A stretch of DNA of 49,403 bases from an uncultured Gammaproteobacteria bacterium (lineage in GTDB: Bacteria > Pseudomonadota > Gammaproteobacteria > HK1). Below the pieces are notes generated by a model. The model searched no databases, was not told where the DNA came from, and saw only the letters and a list, made by a program, of their open reading frames with translations. Positions within the stretch are counted from its first letter, which is position 1; each line of letters starts with the position of its first letter. The position numbers and the translations under genes were made by a program. The stretch spans positions 1-49,403 of the forward strand of contig CAMYJH010000035.1 of assembly GCA_947258715.1 (NCBI GenBank), read 5' to 3'. Of the stretch, positions 39,159 to 48,906 are shown one piece after another.

Positions 39159-40160
39159 ATGAGGATCGAGGCCGCGATAGGTCTGGCAAACCGGGTGCTG
39201 GGAAAGCACGGCGTCAGCGCAGAAATCGCCGAGCACGTTGCCGACGTGCTGGTCGATGCCGACGCGCGGGGCGTCGTCACCCACGGTCTGACGCGGCTAC
39301 CCGCCTACGTGGCGCGTATACGCGCGGGTTTACTCGATCCCGACGCGCGTCCGGTGGTGGTTGCCGACCACGGTGCGCTTTTGCTTTTAGACGCGGGCAA
39401 TGGATTCGGCGCCGTGGCCGGATGCGATGCTGCCGATCTGGCGGCGGAGCGATCTGCCCGTCATGGCTGCGCCTGGGTGACGGTGCGCAACGGTAACCAC
39501 CTCAGCATGCTGGGATACTACGCCCGGCGTCTTGCGGGGCGAGGATTCGCCGCCATCGCGATTACCAACGCCGGCCCCTCCATGGCCGCGTGGGGCGGGA
39601 AACAGCCGGTGGTGGGCACCAATCCCCTGGCGATGGCGGTGCCGGGTGACGGATCGCCGGTGGTGCTGGATATGGCGGCCACCATGGTGGCGCGGGGCAA
39701 GATCCGCCGCGCCCAGGCCGAAGGAAAGCCCATTCCCGAAGGCTGGGCTTTTGACGCCCGCGGCAACCCTACCACCGACGCCGATGCGGCCATGGGCGGC
39801 ACCCTTGCGCCCGCCGGCGGGCACAAGGGCTACGCGCTGTCGGTGATGATTGACTTGATGACCGGAGTGCTCGGCGCCGGAAGCTACGCCTCGCATGTGC
39901 GCACAGCCACGGACCGTACCGGACCCTCGGGGGTGTGTTTTACCCTCATCGCCGCCGATATCGGCAAGCTGCCGGACGCCGGCGGCTATCTGGATCGGTT
40001 GAGGGCGTTTCGCGCCGAAGTCGAGGCGTCGGGTGACGGCGAAAGCGCGATCTATTTGCCGGGAGACATGGAAAATGAACGCGCTAAAAAGGCGGCCCGG
40101 GATGGAGTCGAGTTGCCCGAAGACGTTTTGACAGCGCTGGAGGGGCTTCTGGAGGAGTGA
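39159..40160 (+). CDS. Ldh2-family malate/L-lactate/ureidoglycolate dehydrogenase
   Basis: 333 aa. DADARGVVTHGLTRLPAYV with the family His, LDAGNGFGAVAG, VRNGNHLSMLGYYARRL, GTNPLAMAVPG and GGHKGYALSVMIDLMTGVL are all characteristic. This NAD(P)-dependent family oxidises 2-hydroxy or sugar acids, or reduces imines, in the cytosol. It is divergent from the dioxygenase operon and could act in the same pathway. Confidence 0.92.
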   Translation: MRIEAAIGLANRVLGKHGVSAEIAEHVADVLVDADARGVVTHGLTRLPAYVARIRAGLLDPDARPVVVADHGALLLLDAGNGFGAVAGCDAADLAAERSARHGCAWVTVRNGNHLSMLGYYARRLAGRGFAAIAITNAGPSMAAWGGKQPVVGTNPLAMAVPGDGSPVVLDMAATMVARGKIRRAQAEGKPIPEGWAFDARGNPTTDADAAMGGTLAPAGGHKGYALSVMIDLMTGVLGAGSYASHVRTATDRTGPSGVCFTLIAADIGKLPDAGGYLDRLRAFRAEVEASGDGESAIYLPGDMENERAKKAARDGVELPEDVLTALEGLLEE

Positions 40161-40181
40161 CTTGCCGAGCTTCAGGTTTGT

Positions 40182-40243
40182 AGGGCGCGCCGCGCGCAGC
40201 ATTAGATTGCGAGAAGTATGAAGGTGCGCATGGCGCACCCTAC
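40182..40243. repeat. Inverted repeat GTAGGGCGCGCC/GGCGCACCCTAC
   Basis: Arms at 40182-40193 and 40232-40243 with a loop that itself holds GGTGCGCATGGCGCACC. A common type of dispersed bacterial palindrome, between the dehydrogenase and the terminator. Confidence 0.6.
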
Positions 40244-40305
40244 GATTCTCTGATTCGCATCTACGGACTACAGGCTGCCGTCTACAGCCTCTAGCCAAGC
40301 AATAA

Positions 40306-40338
40306 AAAAGCCGGCAGCGGTTGCCCGCACCGGCTTTT
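40306..40338. terminator. Bidirectional Rho-independent terminator
   Basis: AAAAGCCGG (40306-40314) and CCGGCTTTT (40330-40338) form a stem flanked by A- and T-tracts, so it works from both sides. It lies between the convergent Ldh2-type gene and the ABC permease operon end. Confidence 0.88.
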
Positions 40339-40356
40339 ATTCGTAGAGACCTTGAC

Positions 40357-41253
40357 TTAACGAGTTCTGAGCTTCGGATCCAGCAGGTCGCGCACCGCGT
40401 CGCCAAACAGGTTGAATCCAAACACCGCAAGCGTGATTGCAAGTCCGGGGAATATAGGTACCCACGGCGCGCTCTCGGCGAACTCTTCCGCGCCGCCCTG
40501 GAGCATCAGACCCCAGGCGGGCGTCGGTTCCTGCACCCCCATGCCGAGATAGGAGAGCGATGCCTCGAGCAGAATCGCCTGTCCTACGAAGGCGGTGAGC
40601 ATGATGAGATAGGGCGCCATCACGTTAGGCACCATGTGGCGCAGGATGATGCGGGAGTCGCTGAAACCCAGCGCCCGCGCCGCGTCCACGTAGGGAATTT
40701 CCCGGATGGCGAGCGCGTTGGATCGCACCACTCGGGCGCACTGGGGGATGAACGGAATGGTGATGGCGATGATCACGTTCTCCGTTCCGGTACCCAGGGT
40801 CGCCACCACCGCCAGTGCCAGGATAATCAGCGGGAACGCCATCACCACGTCGACGATGCGCTGCACGATGAGGTCGAAAATCCCGCCGAAATAAGCGCTG
40901 GCAACGCCGAGCACCAGTCCGCCGGTGGCGCCGACGAATGCACAAGCGAAACCCACGAACAGCGCCGTGCGGGCGCCGTAGATGATGCGCGTGAGTATGT
41001 CCCGTCCGAACGCGTCGGTGCCCAGCCAGTAGTCGATGTTAGGCGCGGTCAACATGTTGGCGAAGTCGGCACGCTCAGGGTCGTAAGGCGATACCACGTT
41101 GGCGAAGACCGCCATGATGATCATGGCGATGACGACGACGGCACCGAATGCGCCCAGCGGCTGGCGCTTGCACAGATCCCAGATACGCGCAGGGATCGGC
41201 TTCTTCGGCAGTTCAATGTCTTCGAATTCTATGGTGGCTTGCGGCGTCGACAT
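40357..41253 (-). CDS. dppC: Oligopeptide-type ABC permease, DppC-like
   Basis: 298 aa, six membrane segments after a soluble N-terminus. DYWLGTDAFGRDILTRIIYG is the DppC/OppC signature, and the ATPase-contact EAA loop is AARALGFSDSRIILRHMVPN. Last gene of the five-gene operon, 13 bp after dppB, closed by the terminator at 40306. Confidence 0.94.
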   Translation of the reverse strand: MSTPQATIEFEDIELPKKPIPARIWDLCKRQPLGAFGAVVVIAMIIMAVFANVVSPYDPERADFANMLTAPNIDYWLGTDAFGRDILTRIIYGARTALFVGFACAFVGATGGLVLGVASAYFGGIFDLIVQRIVDVVMAFPLIILALAVVATLGTGTENVIIAITIPFIPQCARVVRSNALAIREIPYVDAARALGFSDSRIILRHMVPNVMAPYLIMLTAFVGQAILLEASLSYLGMGVQEPTPAWGLMLQGGAEEFAESAPWVPIFPGLAITLAVFGFNLFGDAVRDLLDPKLRTR

Positions 41254-41266
41254 GACCGAGGGCCTC

Positions 41267-42238
41267 CTAGCTGTACCGAATTCTCGGATCCAGCCACGCG
41301 TAGAGGATGTCTACGACCAGGTTGGTGATGACGAAGATCAGCACCACCAGCATCACCAGCTGCTGCGTCAGGTTGAAGTCCTGGGCGCCGACGGATTCCA
41401 CAAACAGCTTGCCCAGCCCGTTCAGATTGAAAACCTGTTCCGTGACCACCAGTCCGCCGATGAGGAAGGCGAACTCGATGGCAATAATCGTTACTACGGG
41501 CAACAAGGCGTTCTTCAACGCGTGCCGGTTGATGATGACCCGCTCCATCAGGCCCTTGGAGCGGGCCGTGCGCACGTAATCCTCCCGAAGCACCTCGAGC
41601 AGCGCGGATCGGGTCATGCGCGTAGCGACCGCGGAATAGCGATAACCCGTGGCCACAGCCGGCCAGATGAGCTGGGACATGTTCCTCAACGGGTCTTCGA
41701 AAGGCGAAACGTAGTCAATGGGCGGCATCCAGGGTGCCCCGAACCAGTGCTGGGTCACGATCAGCAGGCCCAGAATAATGATGATGCCGAGCCAGAATGA
41801 CGGAATGGCGATGCCGGCGATGCTGAATGCCCGCACCGCGTAGTCCATCCAGGTGTCCTGCTTAACGGCCGAGATAATGCCGAGGGGGATCGCGATAGCG
41901 ATGGCCACAAGGGTTGCCATGATGGCGATCTGTAGCGAGAGCTTGAATCTGAGGCCGATCTCGAAGGTGATGGGCTTGCCGGTCCACATGGAATCGCCCA
42001 GATCCCAGGTGAAGTAGCCGGAGACGAAGTCCCAGAACTGGACAATCATCGGATCGTTCAAGCCCAGCTTGTCTCGGCAGAGCTCGATCTCCGCCGGGTC
42101 GGCGTAAAGGCCGGTGCCGGCAAGCCGAATCTCGCACACGTCTCCCGGGATTGCGCGCAAAAGGAAAAAGACCAGCAGCGCCGCCCCGAAAAGGGTCGGG
42201 ATCGCGAGCAGCACACGCTTGATGATGTACTTATACAT
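41267..42238 (-). CDS. dppB: Oligopeptide-type ABC permease, DppB-like
   Basis: 323 aa from ATG 42238 (MYKYIIKRVLLAIPTLFGAA). A start at 42262 would lie inside a 12-bp hairpin and add eight residues not typical of the family. Six membrane segments. EAA loop YVRTARSKGLMERVIINRHA, then LKNALLPVVT; the C-terminal DILYAWLDPRIRY is diagnostic. Forms the channel with DppC. Confidence 0.94.
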   Translation of the reverse strand: MYKYIIKRVLLAIPTLFGAALLVFFLLRAIPGDVCEIRLAGTGLYADPAEIELCRDKLGLNDPMIVQFWDFVSGYFTWDLGDSMWTGKPITFEIGLRFKLSLQIAIMATLVAIAIAIPLGIISAVKQDTWMDYAVRAFSIAGIAIPSFWLGIIIILGLLIVTQHWFGAPWMPPIDYVSPFEDPLRNMSQLIWPAVATGYRYSAVATRMTRSALLEVLREDYVRTARSKGLMERVIINRHALKNALLPVVTIIAIEFAFLIGGLVVTEQVFNLNGLGKLFVESVGAQDFNLTQQLVMLVVLIFVITNLVVDILYAWLDPRIRYS

Positions 42239-42252
42239 GGGCTGAAAGGAAG

Positions 42253-42280
42253 GACGCCCCACCGTATCCGGTGGGGCGTC
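42253..42280 (-). promoter_or_regulatory. Intercistronic stem-loop between binding protein and permease genes
   Basis: GACGCCCCACCG and CGGTGGGGCGTC form a perfect 12-bp stem with a 4-base loop. It comes after the binding-protein stop and before the dppB start in transcription order. Such hairpins stabilise the upstream mRNA or partly end transcription, so the binding protein can be made in excess. Confidence 0.75.
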
Positions 42281-42298
42281 TTGTCATTACATGGACTA

Positions 42299-43915
42299 TT
42301 ACATCAACGACTTGTCCAGCCAGACATTGTCCAGCTGCTGGTTCAGGTAGTGGCTGGGAGCAATCTTCCACCCCTTCACGTAGGAGCGGTGAGGATTGAT
42401 CTTGTACCACCACAAGGTGACGCCGAGGTGAGCCATTTCGTCCAGCGCGCGCTTTTCGTACTTGCGAATGAGCGTGCGCTGCCCGGCTTCATCTCCGGTT
42501 TGAAGGAGCTCGTTGTAGATGTCTTCGAGCACCTGGTCCTGGTAGTTACCGTAGTTGTTACCGGCGCTGCCGAGGAACTTGGAGATATCCGCTATCGGGT
42601 TGATCACGGACTGGCAGTTGAAGTCGACGGACACGTCGAAGTCCTTTTTCTTACGCAGCGTGGCGTAAAAAGGAGGCGTGGGCTGCACCCGCTGGGTCAC
42701 GTTCAGACCCGCCTGCCGCCACTGGTCAATGAGCCAGGTGCCCACGACTTTGTACGGCTGGTCGACTCCACGATTATTGAGCTCGAACTTCAGATCGCTG
42801 TGTCCGGCCTGCTTCAGAAGCTGTGTCGCTCGAGCCCTGGACTTGTTCAGATCGGTCCAGTATCCAGCCAGCTGCGTCAGTTCATCCTTGTTCGCAGCGA
42901 GAGGATGGTTCGGGAACACGACGCCGCCGACAGTCTTCACGATGGCAATCTCGGAGAGATACTTGGAACCGGCCCAGCGATCCACCGAGAGAGTGAGGGC
43001 CTGACGAACACGCGGGTCGTCGAACGGCTCGCGCATCTGGTTCGGCGTGGAAAGCAATACACAATTCCAGTCGCTCTCTTGAACCGTGATTTTGTCACCT
43101 AGGGCATTCACCAGGTCGTCCCTGGCTTTCGGCGGAAAACCGCGGAACTCGATGGCCGCACGGTCGCCACGAATGGCGTTCAGACGGATGGCCATTTTCG
43201 GCGCGGAAATCGCCTTGAAGCCGTCGAGATAGGGTTGGCCCGAGTGGTGGTAGTTCCCGTTACGCTTGCCTTCGACGAAGGAGCCCGGCTGGTGCTGCAC
43301 AAATACGAACGGCCCGCTGCCGTTGATGTTCTTTCCGTGCCACTCGTAACCGTGAGCATCCAGGTCCTTCTTGCTGTAGACGAAGTTGAAGGGCGTCGCC
43401 AGGGCGGGAATGAATGCCCCCGACGGGAATTTCAGCTTGAAGACCACGGTGGTAGAATCCGGCGCCTCCACCGACTCGACCATCTTGAAGAACGCCTTAC
43501 GGGCGCTCGGCACGCCTTCCGGCGGGAAGATGATTTTGTCGTAGGTGGCTTTGATATCCGCCGAGCTGAGCGGCGCACCGTCGTGAAACTTCACGCCACT
43601 GCGGATCTTGAAGGTGTATTTGGTGCCGCCCTCGGTGGGTTTTGGCACCGACCCCTCGCAGAGATCGCAGACGAAGTCAGTGGCTGACTGCGGGTTATCC
43701 GGGTTGACCCGGATCAGGAGGCTGTAAAACGGCGCGATCGGATGAATCATGCCGAAAGTAGTCTCCCGGTGGCCGTCGTAGGATGGAATTTTGCTGCCGA
43801 CCACGAAGTTGAGTACTCCGCCGCGTTCTTGCGCCGCGGCCGGGCCTCCGACTCCGAGGCCGAACGCGCAGCTAAGTACTGCCACCGCTGCGAGTTTCGG
43901 ACTGAAGCGTTTCAT
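42299..43915 (-). CDS. ABC transporter substrate-binding protein, family 5
   Basis: 538 aa from ATG 43915, with GAGGAG about 7 bp upstream; the frame from 44119 overlaps dppF and is not used. Signal peptide MKRFSPKLAAVAVLSCAFG, cleavage after AAAQ-like region. Family-5 blocks are YTFKIRSGVKFHDGAPLSSA and VRQALTLSVDRWAGSKY. Periplasmic ligand capture for the Dpp-type importer; the ligand may be a peptide, glycoside or other small solute and cannot be read from sequence. Confidence 0.93.
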   Translation of the reverse strand: MKRFSPKLAAVAVLSCAFGLGVGGPAAAQERGGVLNFVVGSKIPSYDGHRETTFGMIHPIAPFYSLLIRVNPDNPQSATDFVCDLCEGSVPKPTEGGTKYTFKIRSGVKFHDGAPLSSADIKATYDKIIFPPEGVPSARKAFFKMVESVEAPDSTTVVFKLKFPSGAFIPALATPFNFVYSKKDLDAHGYEWHGKNINGSGPFVFVQHQPGSFVEGKRNGNYHHSGQPYLDGFKAISAPKMAIRLNAIRGDRAAIEFRGFPPKARDDLVNALGDKITVQESDWNCVLLSTPNQMREPFDDPRVRQALTLSVDRWAGSKYLSEIAIVKTVGGVVFPNHPLAANKDELTQLAGYWTDLNKSRARATQLLKQAGHSDLKFELNNRGVDQPYKVVGTWLIDQWRQAGLNVTQRVQPTPPFYATLRKKKDFDVSVDFNCQSVINPIADISKFLGSAGNNYGNYQDQVLEDIYNELLQTGDEAGQRTLIRKYEKRALDEMAHLGVTLWWYKINPHRSYVKGWKIAPSHYLNQQLDNVWLDKSLM

Positions 43916-44010
43916 TGTGTCTCTCCTCTTGATCTTCTCTCTTATTCCAAAGTTGGTTGTGCAAGGAACGCCCCCCTGTCCGTGGCGGGTCGTCGCCTTC
44001 GGGCAGCCTA

Positions 44011-45042
44011 TCACACCTCGGTGCAGGCCACCCAGTGACCCGGCCGCAGCTCCCGGAGCGGCGGAATCTCTTTCCGGCACGAATCCACCGCCAGCGTGCA
44101 TCTTGGATGAAACACGCATCCAGGGGGCGGGTTCAGGGGGCTCGGCACCTCGCCTTTGAGCACCTGGTGTTGACGCTGCGCCTCTTTGCTCGGGTCCGGC
44201 ACCGGAACCGCCGACAGCAGGGCCCGGGTATAGGGGTGCATCGGATTGTCGAAAAGCTCGTCCGACTCGGCGAGCTCGACCAGCTTCCCCAGGTACATCA
44301 CCGCAACGCGGTTGCAGAGATGGTGGACCACGGACAGATCGTGGGCGATAAACAGGTAGGTGAGGTCAAACTCTTCGCGCAAATCTTCGAGCAGGTTGAT
44401 CACCTGCGCCTGGATGGATACGTCCAGGGCGGAAACAGCCTCGTCACAGATGATGAAATCGGGATTGAGACACAGCGCGCGCGCGATACCCACCCGCTGG
44501 CGCTGCCCGCCCGACATTTCGTGGGGATAGCGATCGGCGAACTTCGACGGCAGGCCGCAGTAGTTGAGAAGCTCGGCAATACGCTTATTGCGCTCGGCGC
44601 TATCCGGATAGACGCCGTGAACGCGCATTGGCTCGCCGAGGATGTCGCCCACCTTCATGCGCGGATTGAGCGAGCTGTAGGGGTCCTGAAAAATGACCTG
44701 GACCTTCTGCCGCAAGGGCGACAGCGCCTTGGAATCCAGCTTTTCCAGGTTGACGCCTTCGAACACGATCTCACCCGCCGTCGGTCGCTCGAGCTGGAGA
44801 ATGCAGCGCCCGGTTGTGGTCTTGCCGCATCCCGACTCGCCCACCAATCCCAGGGTCTCGCCCTTCTTAATTTCGAAAGTGACGTCGTCCACCGCCTTGA
44901 CGTGGCCGACGGCTTTCTGGAACAAGATGCCTTCGGTGACCGGAAAGTACTTCCTCAGGTTGCGCACCTGAAGCAGCGTGTCGCCCTTGCCGACTTTCTT
45001 TAACGGGGGCGCGCGCTCGGAAACGACGACCTGCTCACTCAT
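44011..45042 (-). CDS. dppF: Oligopeptide-type ABC ATPase, DppF-like
   Basis: 343 aa. Walker [12 protein letters not shown], signature [15 protein letters not shown], Walker [12 protein letters not shown]. The C-terminal [15 protein letters not shown]ys-rich motif is that of oligopeptide ATPases (iron-sulfur site in some). Overlaps dppD by 4 bp (ATGA). Confidence 0.95.
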   Translation of the reverse strand: MSEQVVVSERAPPLKKVGKGDTLLQVRNLRKYFPVTEGILFQKAVGHVKAVDDVTFEIKKGETLGLVGESGCGKTTTGRCILQLERPTAGEIVFEGVNLEKLDSKALSPLRQKVQVIFQDPYSSLNPRMKVGDILGEPMRVHGVYPDSAERNKRIAELLNYCGLPSKFADRYPHEMSGGQRQRVGIARALCLNPDFIICDEAVSALDVSIQAQVINLLEDLREEFDLTYLFIAHDLSVVHHLCNRVAVMYLGKLVELAESDELFDNPMHPYTRALLSAVPVPDPSKEAQRQHQVLKGEVPSPLNPPPGCVFHPRCTLAVDSCRKEIPPLRELRPGHWVACTEV

Positions 45043-46037
45043 GATGCGCTCTTGAGATCCTTTTCCAGTTCATCTTTTCGGAAACAGGCCGCAATCTGGC
45101 TGCCGTCTATTGCCTCCAGCGGAGGGAACGACGCCGCGCATTTGTCGATGGCCCAGCGGCATCGTGGTCGATAGGAGCAGCCCTCGTCGAGCCGGGTCAA
45201 ATCCGGCGGCTGTCCCTCGATGGGAACCAGGCGCCTGCCACGGTGCAGATCCATGCGGGGCACGGAGTTCAGCAATCCGATGGTGTAGGGGTGGTGCGGA
45301 TCGTGATAAACCTGCTTTGCCGTCCCCATCTCCACAATCTTTCCCGCGTACATCACGATCACCCGCTCGGCGTAGCGCGCGACGACGCCAAGGTTGTGCG
45401 TGATGATAATGAGCGCCACGCCCATGTCCTTGGTCAGATTGCGCATCAGCTCGAGTATCTGAGCCTGAATAGTGACGTCCAGCGCGGTGGTGGGCTCATC
45501 GGCGATAATCAGTTTCGGCTTGCAGGAAAGCGCCAGCGCAATCATCACCCGCTGGCGCATGCCGCCGCTGAACTGGTGGGGATACTGCTTGAGCCGCCGC
45601 TCCGGCTCGCCGATTCCCACCATCCCGAGCAGCTCCACCGCCCGCTTATCCGCTTCATCCTGGGACAGCCCAAGGTGCAGCATCATGGTTTCGGTGAGCT
45701 GAAGGCCGATGGTAAGCACCGGATTGAGCGAGGTCATGGGTTCCTGGAAAACCATGGAGATCTGACCGCCGCGGATTTTGCGGATTTCCGAGTCCGGAAG
45801 TTCCAGAACATTGCGCCCTTCGAAAATGATGCGCCCATCGACAATCTTGCCGGGCGGATCCGGGATCAGCCGCAGGATCGACATGGCGCCGACGGACTTG
45901 CCGCAGCCGGATTCGCCGACGATGGCAACGGTCTCGCCTTCATCGACGTAATAGCTGATGCCGTCGACGGCTTTGACGATGCCTGCGCCGGTTTCGAACT
46001 GGGTCTTGAGGTTCTCGACCTCGAGGAGTCTAGGCAC
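45039..46037 (-). CDS. dppD: Oligopeptide-type ABC ATPase, DppD-like
   Basis: 332 aa from GTG 46037. Walker [13 protein letters not shown], signature [15 protein letters not shown], Walker [14 protein letters not shown]-terminal [15 protein letters not shown]. First gene of the operon, so the promoter lies in 46038-46389. Energises import together with DppF. Confidence 0.95.
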   Translation of the reverse strand: MPRLLEVENLKTQFETGAGIVKAVDGISYYVDEGETVAIVGESGCGKSVGAMSILRLIPDPPGKIVDGRIIFEGRNVLELPDSEIRKIRGGQISMVFQEPMTSLNPVLTIGLQLTETMMLHLGLSQDEADKRAVELLGMVGIGEPERRLKQYPHQFSGGMRQRVMIALALSCKPKLIIADEPTTALDVTIQAQILELMRNLTKDMGVALIIITHNLGVVARYAERVIVMYAGKIVEMGTAKQVYHDPHHPYTIGLLNSVPRMDLHRGRRLVPIEGQPPDLTRLDEGCSYRPRCRWAIDKCAASFPPLEAIDGSQIAACFRKDELEKDLKSAS

Positions 46038-46389
46038 GTTACGTGACGCCCCTTTCTATTTATGGCTTTAGAGGGCGCCGAGGCGAGTCGACGGGCCCCA
46101 ATATCCTGGAGCGGAACGGTATGGGCAGCCGCAGGAAATGTCAAACCTAAGATCTTGATTTGAACGAATCTTCGCCGCAGGCGGCGAAATGTCTCTATTC
46201 CTTTCGATGCAGTAGATTATGCCGATGCGAAGCCATTGCACGCCCCGGTATCCGTCGGAAACGCCGCCATTTCCACTTATAGAACACTGCCAGCGACCAC
46301 CGTACCGACGGGATCGGACGGCTCGTTTTTCGGTCAACTGCCGTTGACGGCCTCGGATCTCGATTTCCCACTAGTTTCTGAATCCTGTC
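46038..46389. other. Divergent control region of the ABC operon and MFS gene
   Basis: 352 bp. Holds a small stem TTCGCCGCAGGCGGCGAA near 46170-46187 and otherwise no repeat or gene. A minus-strand open frame (46068-46337) has no family resemblance. Promoters for both flanking genes should be here; I cannot place -35/-10 boxes with confidence. Confidence 0.5.
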
Positions 46390-47607
46390 GTGCGTAGGCC
46401 CGGGCTGCTCATCGCGACGGTGTGCGTGGTCGAAATCATCGGCATGTCGGCCTTCGCCACCTTCCCTACTCTCATTCCCATGTTCCAGCAGGAGTGGGGA
46501 ATCACCAATACCGAGGCCGGTTGGATTAGCGGGATCTATTTCGCCGGCTATGTGGCCGCGGTGGCCGTTCTGACGGCGCTGACCGATCGCATCGACCCCA
46601 AGCGGGTGTATTTGTGCTCAATGGCTTTAAGCGTCGTGTCCGCAGCCGGATTTGCGCTCTTCGCCTCCGGGGTGTGGTCCGCAAGCTTGTGGCGGCTTTT
46701 ACAGGGCGTCGGACTCGCCGGCACCTACATGCCCGGACTGAAGGCTCTCATCGACGCGCTTCCGGAGCGGCTTTACAGCCGTGGTACGGCCTTCTACACC
46801 TCCAGCTTCGGCATCGGCGCGAGCCTTTCCTACTACCTTTCCGGGGTTTTTTCCGACCTGCTCGGTTGGCAGTGGACCTTCGCGATTCTCGCCCTAGGTC
46901 CCACCCTTGCCTTCGTCATGGCGCTGGGAGTGCTCGACTCCCGCCCGCCCGGAGAAGAGCGCCCTGCGACTCGATTGCTGGACTTTCGCCCAGTGTTCGC
47001 CAATCGCCCGGCGCTTGGATTTACCCTCGCTTACACGGTGCACAATTTGGAGCTATTCGCCTACCGCTCTTGGATCGTTGCCTTTCTTGTTTTCAGCCAG
47101 TCTCAGCAGGCTTCTGCCGCCTGGGGCGTGGGTTTCAGCGCGGCCACGGCTGCCGCGCTGCTGAATCTGGTCAGCATGCCGTCCAGCGTGCTGACCAACG
47201 AGCTGGCCGCCCGGATCGGTCGGCAGCGCACCATCATCGGCGTGATGCTGGCTTCGGCCCTGATCGGAACCGCCTTCGGCTTTTCCGGAACGCTGGCCTT
47301 CTGGCTCGTGCTCGCGCTTGCCCTGGCACACTCCATCAGCATTACCGCCGACTCCGCCACCATCACCGCGGGAGTGATCAAAGCGGCCGATCCGCGCTAC
47401 AAGGGGACCACCATGGCCATGCATTCGGTGATTGGATTCATCGGCGCGTTTCTGGGACCCATTATTTTTGGTGCCGTGCTCGACCTCGCCGGCGGCGAAC
47501 GCAACCCCACGGCCTGGGGTTTCGCCTTCGGCTCTATGGCGATGCTGCTCATGCTCGGTCCGCTGGCGGTTGTGAAGCTGGTGGGACTAAAGCGGAGGAT
47601 GTATTAG
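46390..47607 (+). CDS. MFS transporter
   Basis: 405 aa from GTG 46390, 12 membrane segments. LIATVCVVEIIGMSAFATFP starts helix 1; a motif-A-like loop is LTALTDRIDPKRVY. WRLLQGVGLAGTYMPGLKAL and the second-half IGFIGAFLGPIIFGAVLDL are typical. The substrate is unknown. It lies beside the ABC importer and an aldehyde dehydrogenase, suggesting catabolite uptake. Convergent with azlD. Confidence 0.9.
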   Translation: MRRPGLLIATVCVVEIIGMSAFATFPTLIPMFQQEWGITNTEAGWISGIYFAGYVAAVAVLTALTDRIDPKRVYLCSMALSVVSAAGFALFASGVWSASLWRLLQGVGLAGTYMPGLKALIDALPERLYSRGTAFYTSSFGIGASLSYYLSGVFSDLLGWQWTFAILALGPTLAFVMALGVLDSRPPGEERPATRLLDFRPVFANRPALGFTLAYTVHNLELFAYRSWIVAFLVFSQSQQASAAWGVGFSAATAAALLNLVSMPSSVLTNELAARIGRQRTIIGVMLASALIGTAFGFSGTLAFWLVLALALAHSISITADSATITAGVIKAADPRYKGTTMAMHSVIGFIGAFLGPIIFGAVLDLAGGERNPTAWGFAFGSMAMLLMLGPLAVVKLVGLKRRMY

Positions 47608-47615
47608 TTCGGTGA

Positions 47616-47631
47616 TGCGTCACGCGTGACG
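47616..47631. repeat. Perfect 16-bp palindrome GCGTCACGCGTGACGC
   Basis: Eight bases after the MFS stop codon, between convergent genes. It contains the TCACGC word that builds the heptamer tract 40 bp downstream and may have seeded it. Confidence 0.8.
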
Positions 47632-47667
47632 CGACTTGACAGGGTACCCGGGCCGGTTACGCTCTTT

Positions 47668-47746
47668 GCATCACGCATCACGCATCACGCATCACGCATC
47701 ACGCATCACGCATCACGCATCACGCATCACGCATCACGCATCACGC
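47668..47746. repeat. Heptamer tandem repeat (TCACGCA)n
   Basis: Ten perfect TCACGCA units (47671-47740), preceded by GCA and followed by a partial unit TCACGC. A simple-sequence tract prone to copy-number change. Its right end forms the azlD stop codon (TGA on the minus strand at 47741-47743). Confidence 0.95.
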
Positions 47747-48058
47747 GAACGCCACCAGCGCGATGAACGTTCCCACCCCCGCGATGACGCCGGAGAACAT
47801 GCCGCGACGAGCGAGAAGGAATACCGCGATCGCTACCGCCATGGCGCCGAGGCGAAAGCTCATCGGCGTTTCCGCTAGGCTGCCTAGCGGCAGCACCGTC
47901 ATTCTGGAAATGAGCGCCGCAAGCATGGCGTAGGATACGCAGCTCACCCAGCGGAACAGCGCGCCGTCGGGCTCGATGCGGGCGGAGAAAGCAACTCCCA
48001 GCGCCCGCCAGAGGTACGTACCGGCGATGGCGCACAGGAGCATGATGGTCTCGCTCAT
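47741..48058 (-). CDS. azlD: AzlD-family branched-chain amino acid exporter subunit
   Basis: 105 aa from ATG 48058 (MSETIMLLCAIAGTYLWRAL), four membrane segments; the longer frame to 48154 lies in azlC. Partner of AzlC in export of branched-chain amino acids or analogues. The start overlaps the azlC stop (ATGA). Confidence 0.88.
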   Translation of the reverse strand: MSETIMLLCAIAGTYLWRALGVAFSARIEPDGALFRWVSCVSYAMLAALISRMTVLPLGSLAETPMSFRLGAMAVAIAVFLLARRGMFSGVIAGVGTFIALVAFA

Positions 48059-48810
48059 CACTTCGACTCCGCATTCGAAACGGAAGTCGGACGAACGTCG
48101 AAGAAAAAGAACGCGGCGCTCCCGGCCACGAATCCGGTGAGCAGAAGGCTCCACTCAGGAGCGAGGGCATAAATTATCGGTCCGAAAAACGCGCCAAGCA
48201 GCAGCGCCGCCACGTAAGGACGGACGCGCGTTCCCGCAAACAGCAGCGCAAAGTAACAGGGGTTCAAAAATATGAGGCCCAGGGTTACGGGTTTCGGCAG
48301 GAACGCGACGGCGAAAAAGCCGAGCCCGGTGCCAATTTGGCCGGCGACTAGAATGGTGCTCGCGAAAGCGGTGTAGTAGACCACCCTTAAGTGGAGCGGG
48401 ATCGCGGGAAAAATCTCCTGGCAGGCGGCCCAGGTATTCACCGAAAGCAATTGCACCAGAAGATAGGGTGCTCCACGATGACGCGTTCCTCCGCGCATCA
48501 GCGGAAACAGCGACATGGCCATGGGCATGAATCGCGCGTTCGCCAGCGACGCCGCCAGCACCACGGTGAGCAGGTTGGCGCCCGCGGCCCAGAGCTCGGC
48601 CATGGCCACCTGGCCCGGTAGACCCCAGACGAGGGCGCTCGCCGACAGGGCGGTCAGAAATGAAATCCCGCCATCGGCCGCCAGCGATCCGAAACCCATC
48701 ATGCTGGTCATGACGATCACCGAGGGCAGCCCGACGCCCCGGCGAAGCCCCAACCTGACCACGGCCCGAGCCGTCATACGTCCACCGGGGGGATGATTGG
48801 GTTGGCCCAT
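48058..48810 (-). CDS. azlC: AzlC-family branched-chain amino acid permease
   Basis: 250 aa. GLRRGVGLPSVIVMTSMMGF, the WGLPGQVAMAELWAAGANLL block and NARFMPMAMSLFPLMRG fit AzlC/YgaZ, with about seven to eight membrane segments. Works with AzlD at the inner membrane. Divergent from the aldehyde dehydrogenase, with under 100 bp between. Confidence 0.92.
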   Translation of the reverse strand: MGQPNHPPGGRMTARAVVRLGLRRGVGLPSVIVMTSMMGFGSLAADGGISFLTALSASALVWGLPGQVAMAELWAAGANLLTVVLAASLANARFMPMAMSLFPLMRGGTRHRGAPYLLVQLLSVNTWAACQEIFPAIPLHLRVVYYTAFASTILVAGQIGTGLGFFAVAFLPKPVTLGLIFLNPCYFALLFAGTRVRPYVAALLLGAFFGPIIYALAPEWSLLLTGFVAGSAAFFFFDVRPTSVSNAESK

Positions 48811-48906
48811 TTCGGCGCTTTCCTTGACTCTTAAAAGGAGGTTTGGCTACGGTGCATGGCCCGCGGACAATCTACACAATCCCTGGAACCTCACGGAGAC
48901 CTCGCC

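Noticed and set aside
44011..46046. Long plus-strand frames of 348 and 267 codons (43957-45003 and 45243-46046)
   Set aside because: Antisense to the two ABC ATPase genes, which carry full Walker and signature motifs.
46614..47615. 333-codon plus-strand open frame overlapping the MFS gene
   Set aside because: Arg/His-rich translation of the wrong frame of a membrane protein gene.
47668..47746. CRISPR-like repeat array
   Set aside because: Units are 7 bp, adjacent and without spacers: a simple tandem repeat.
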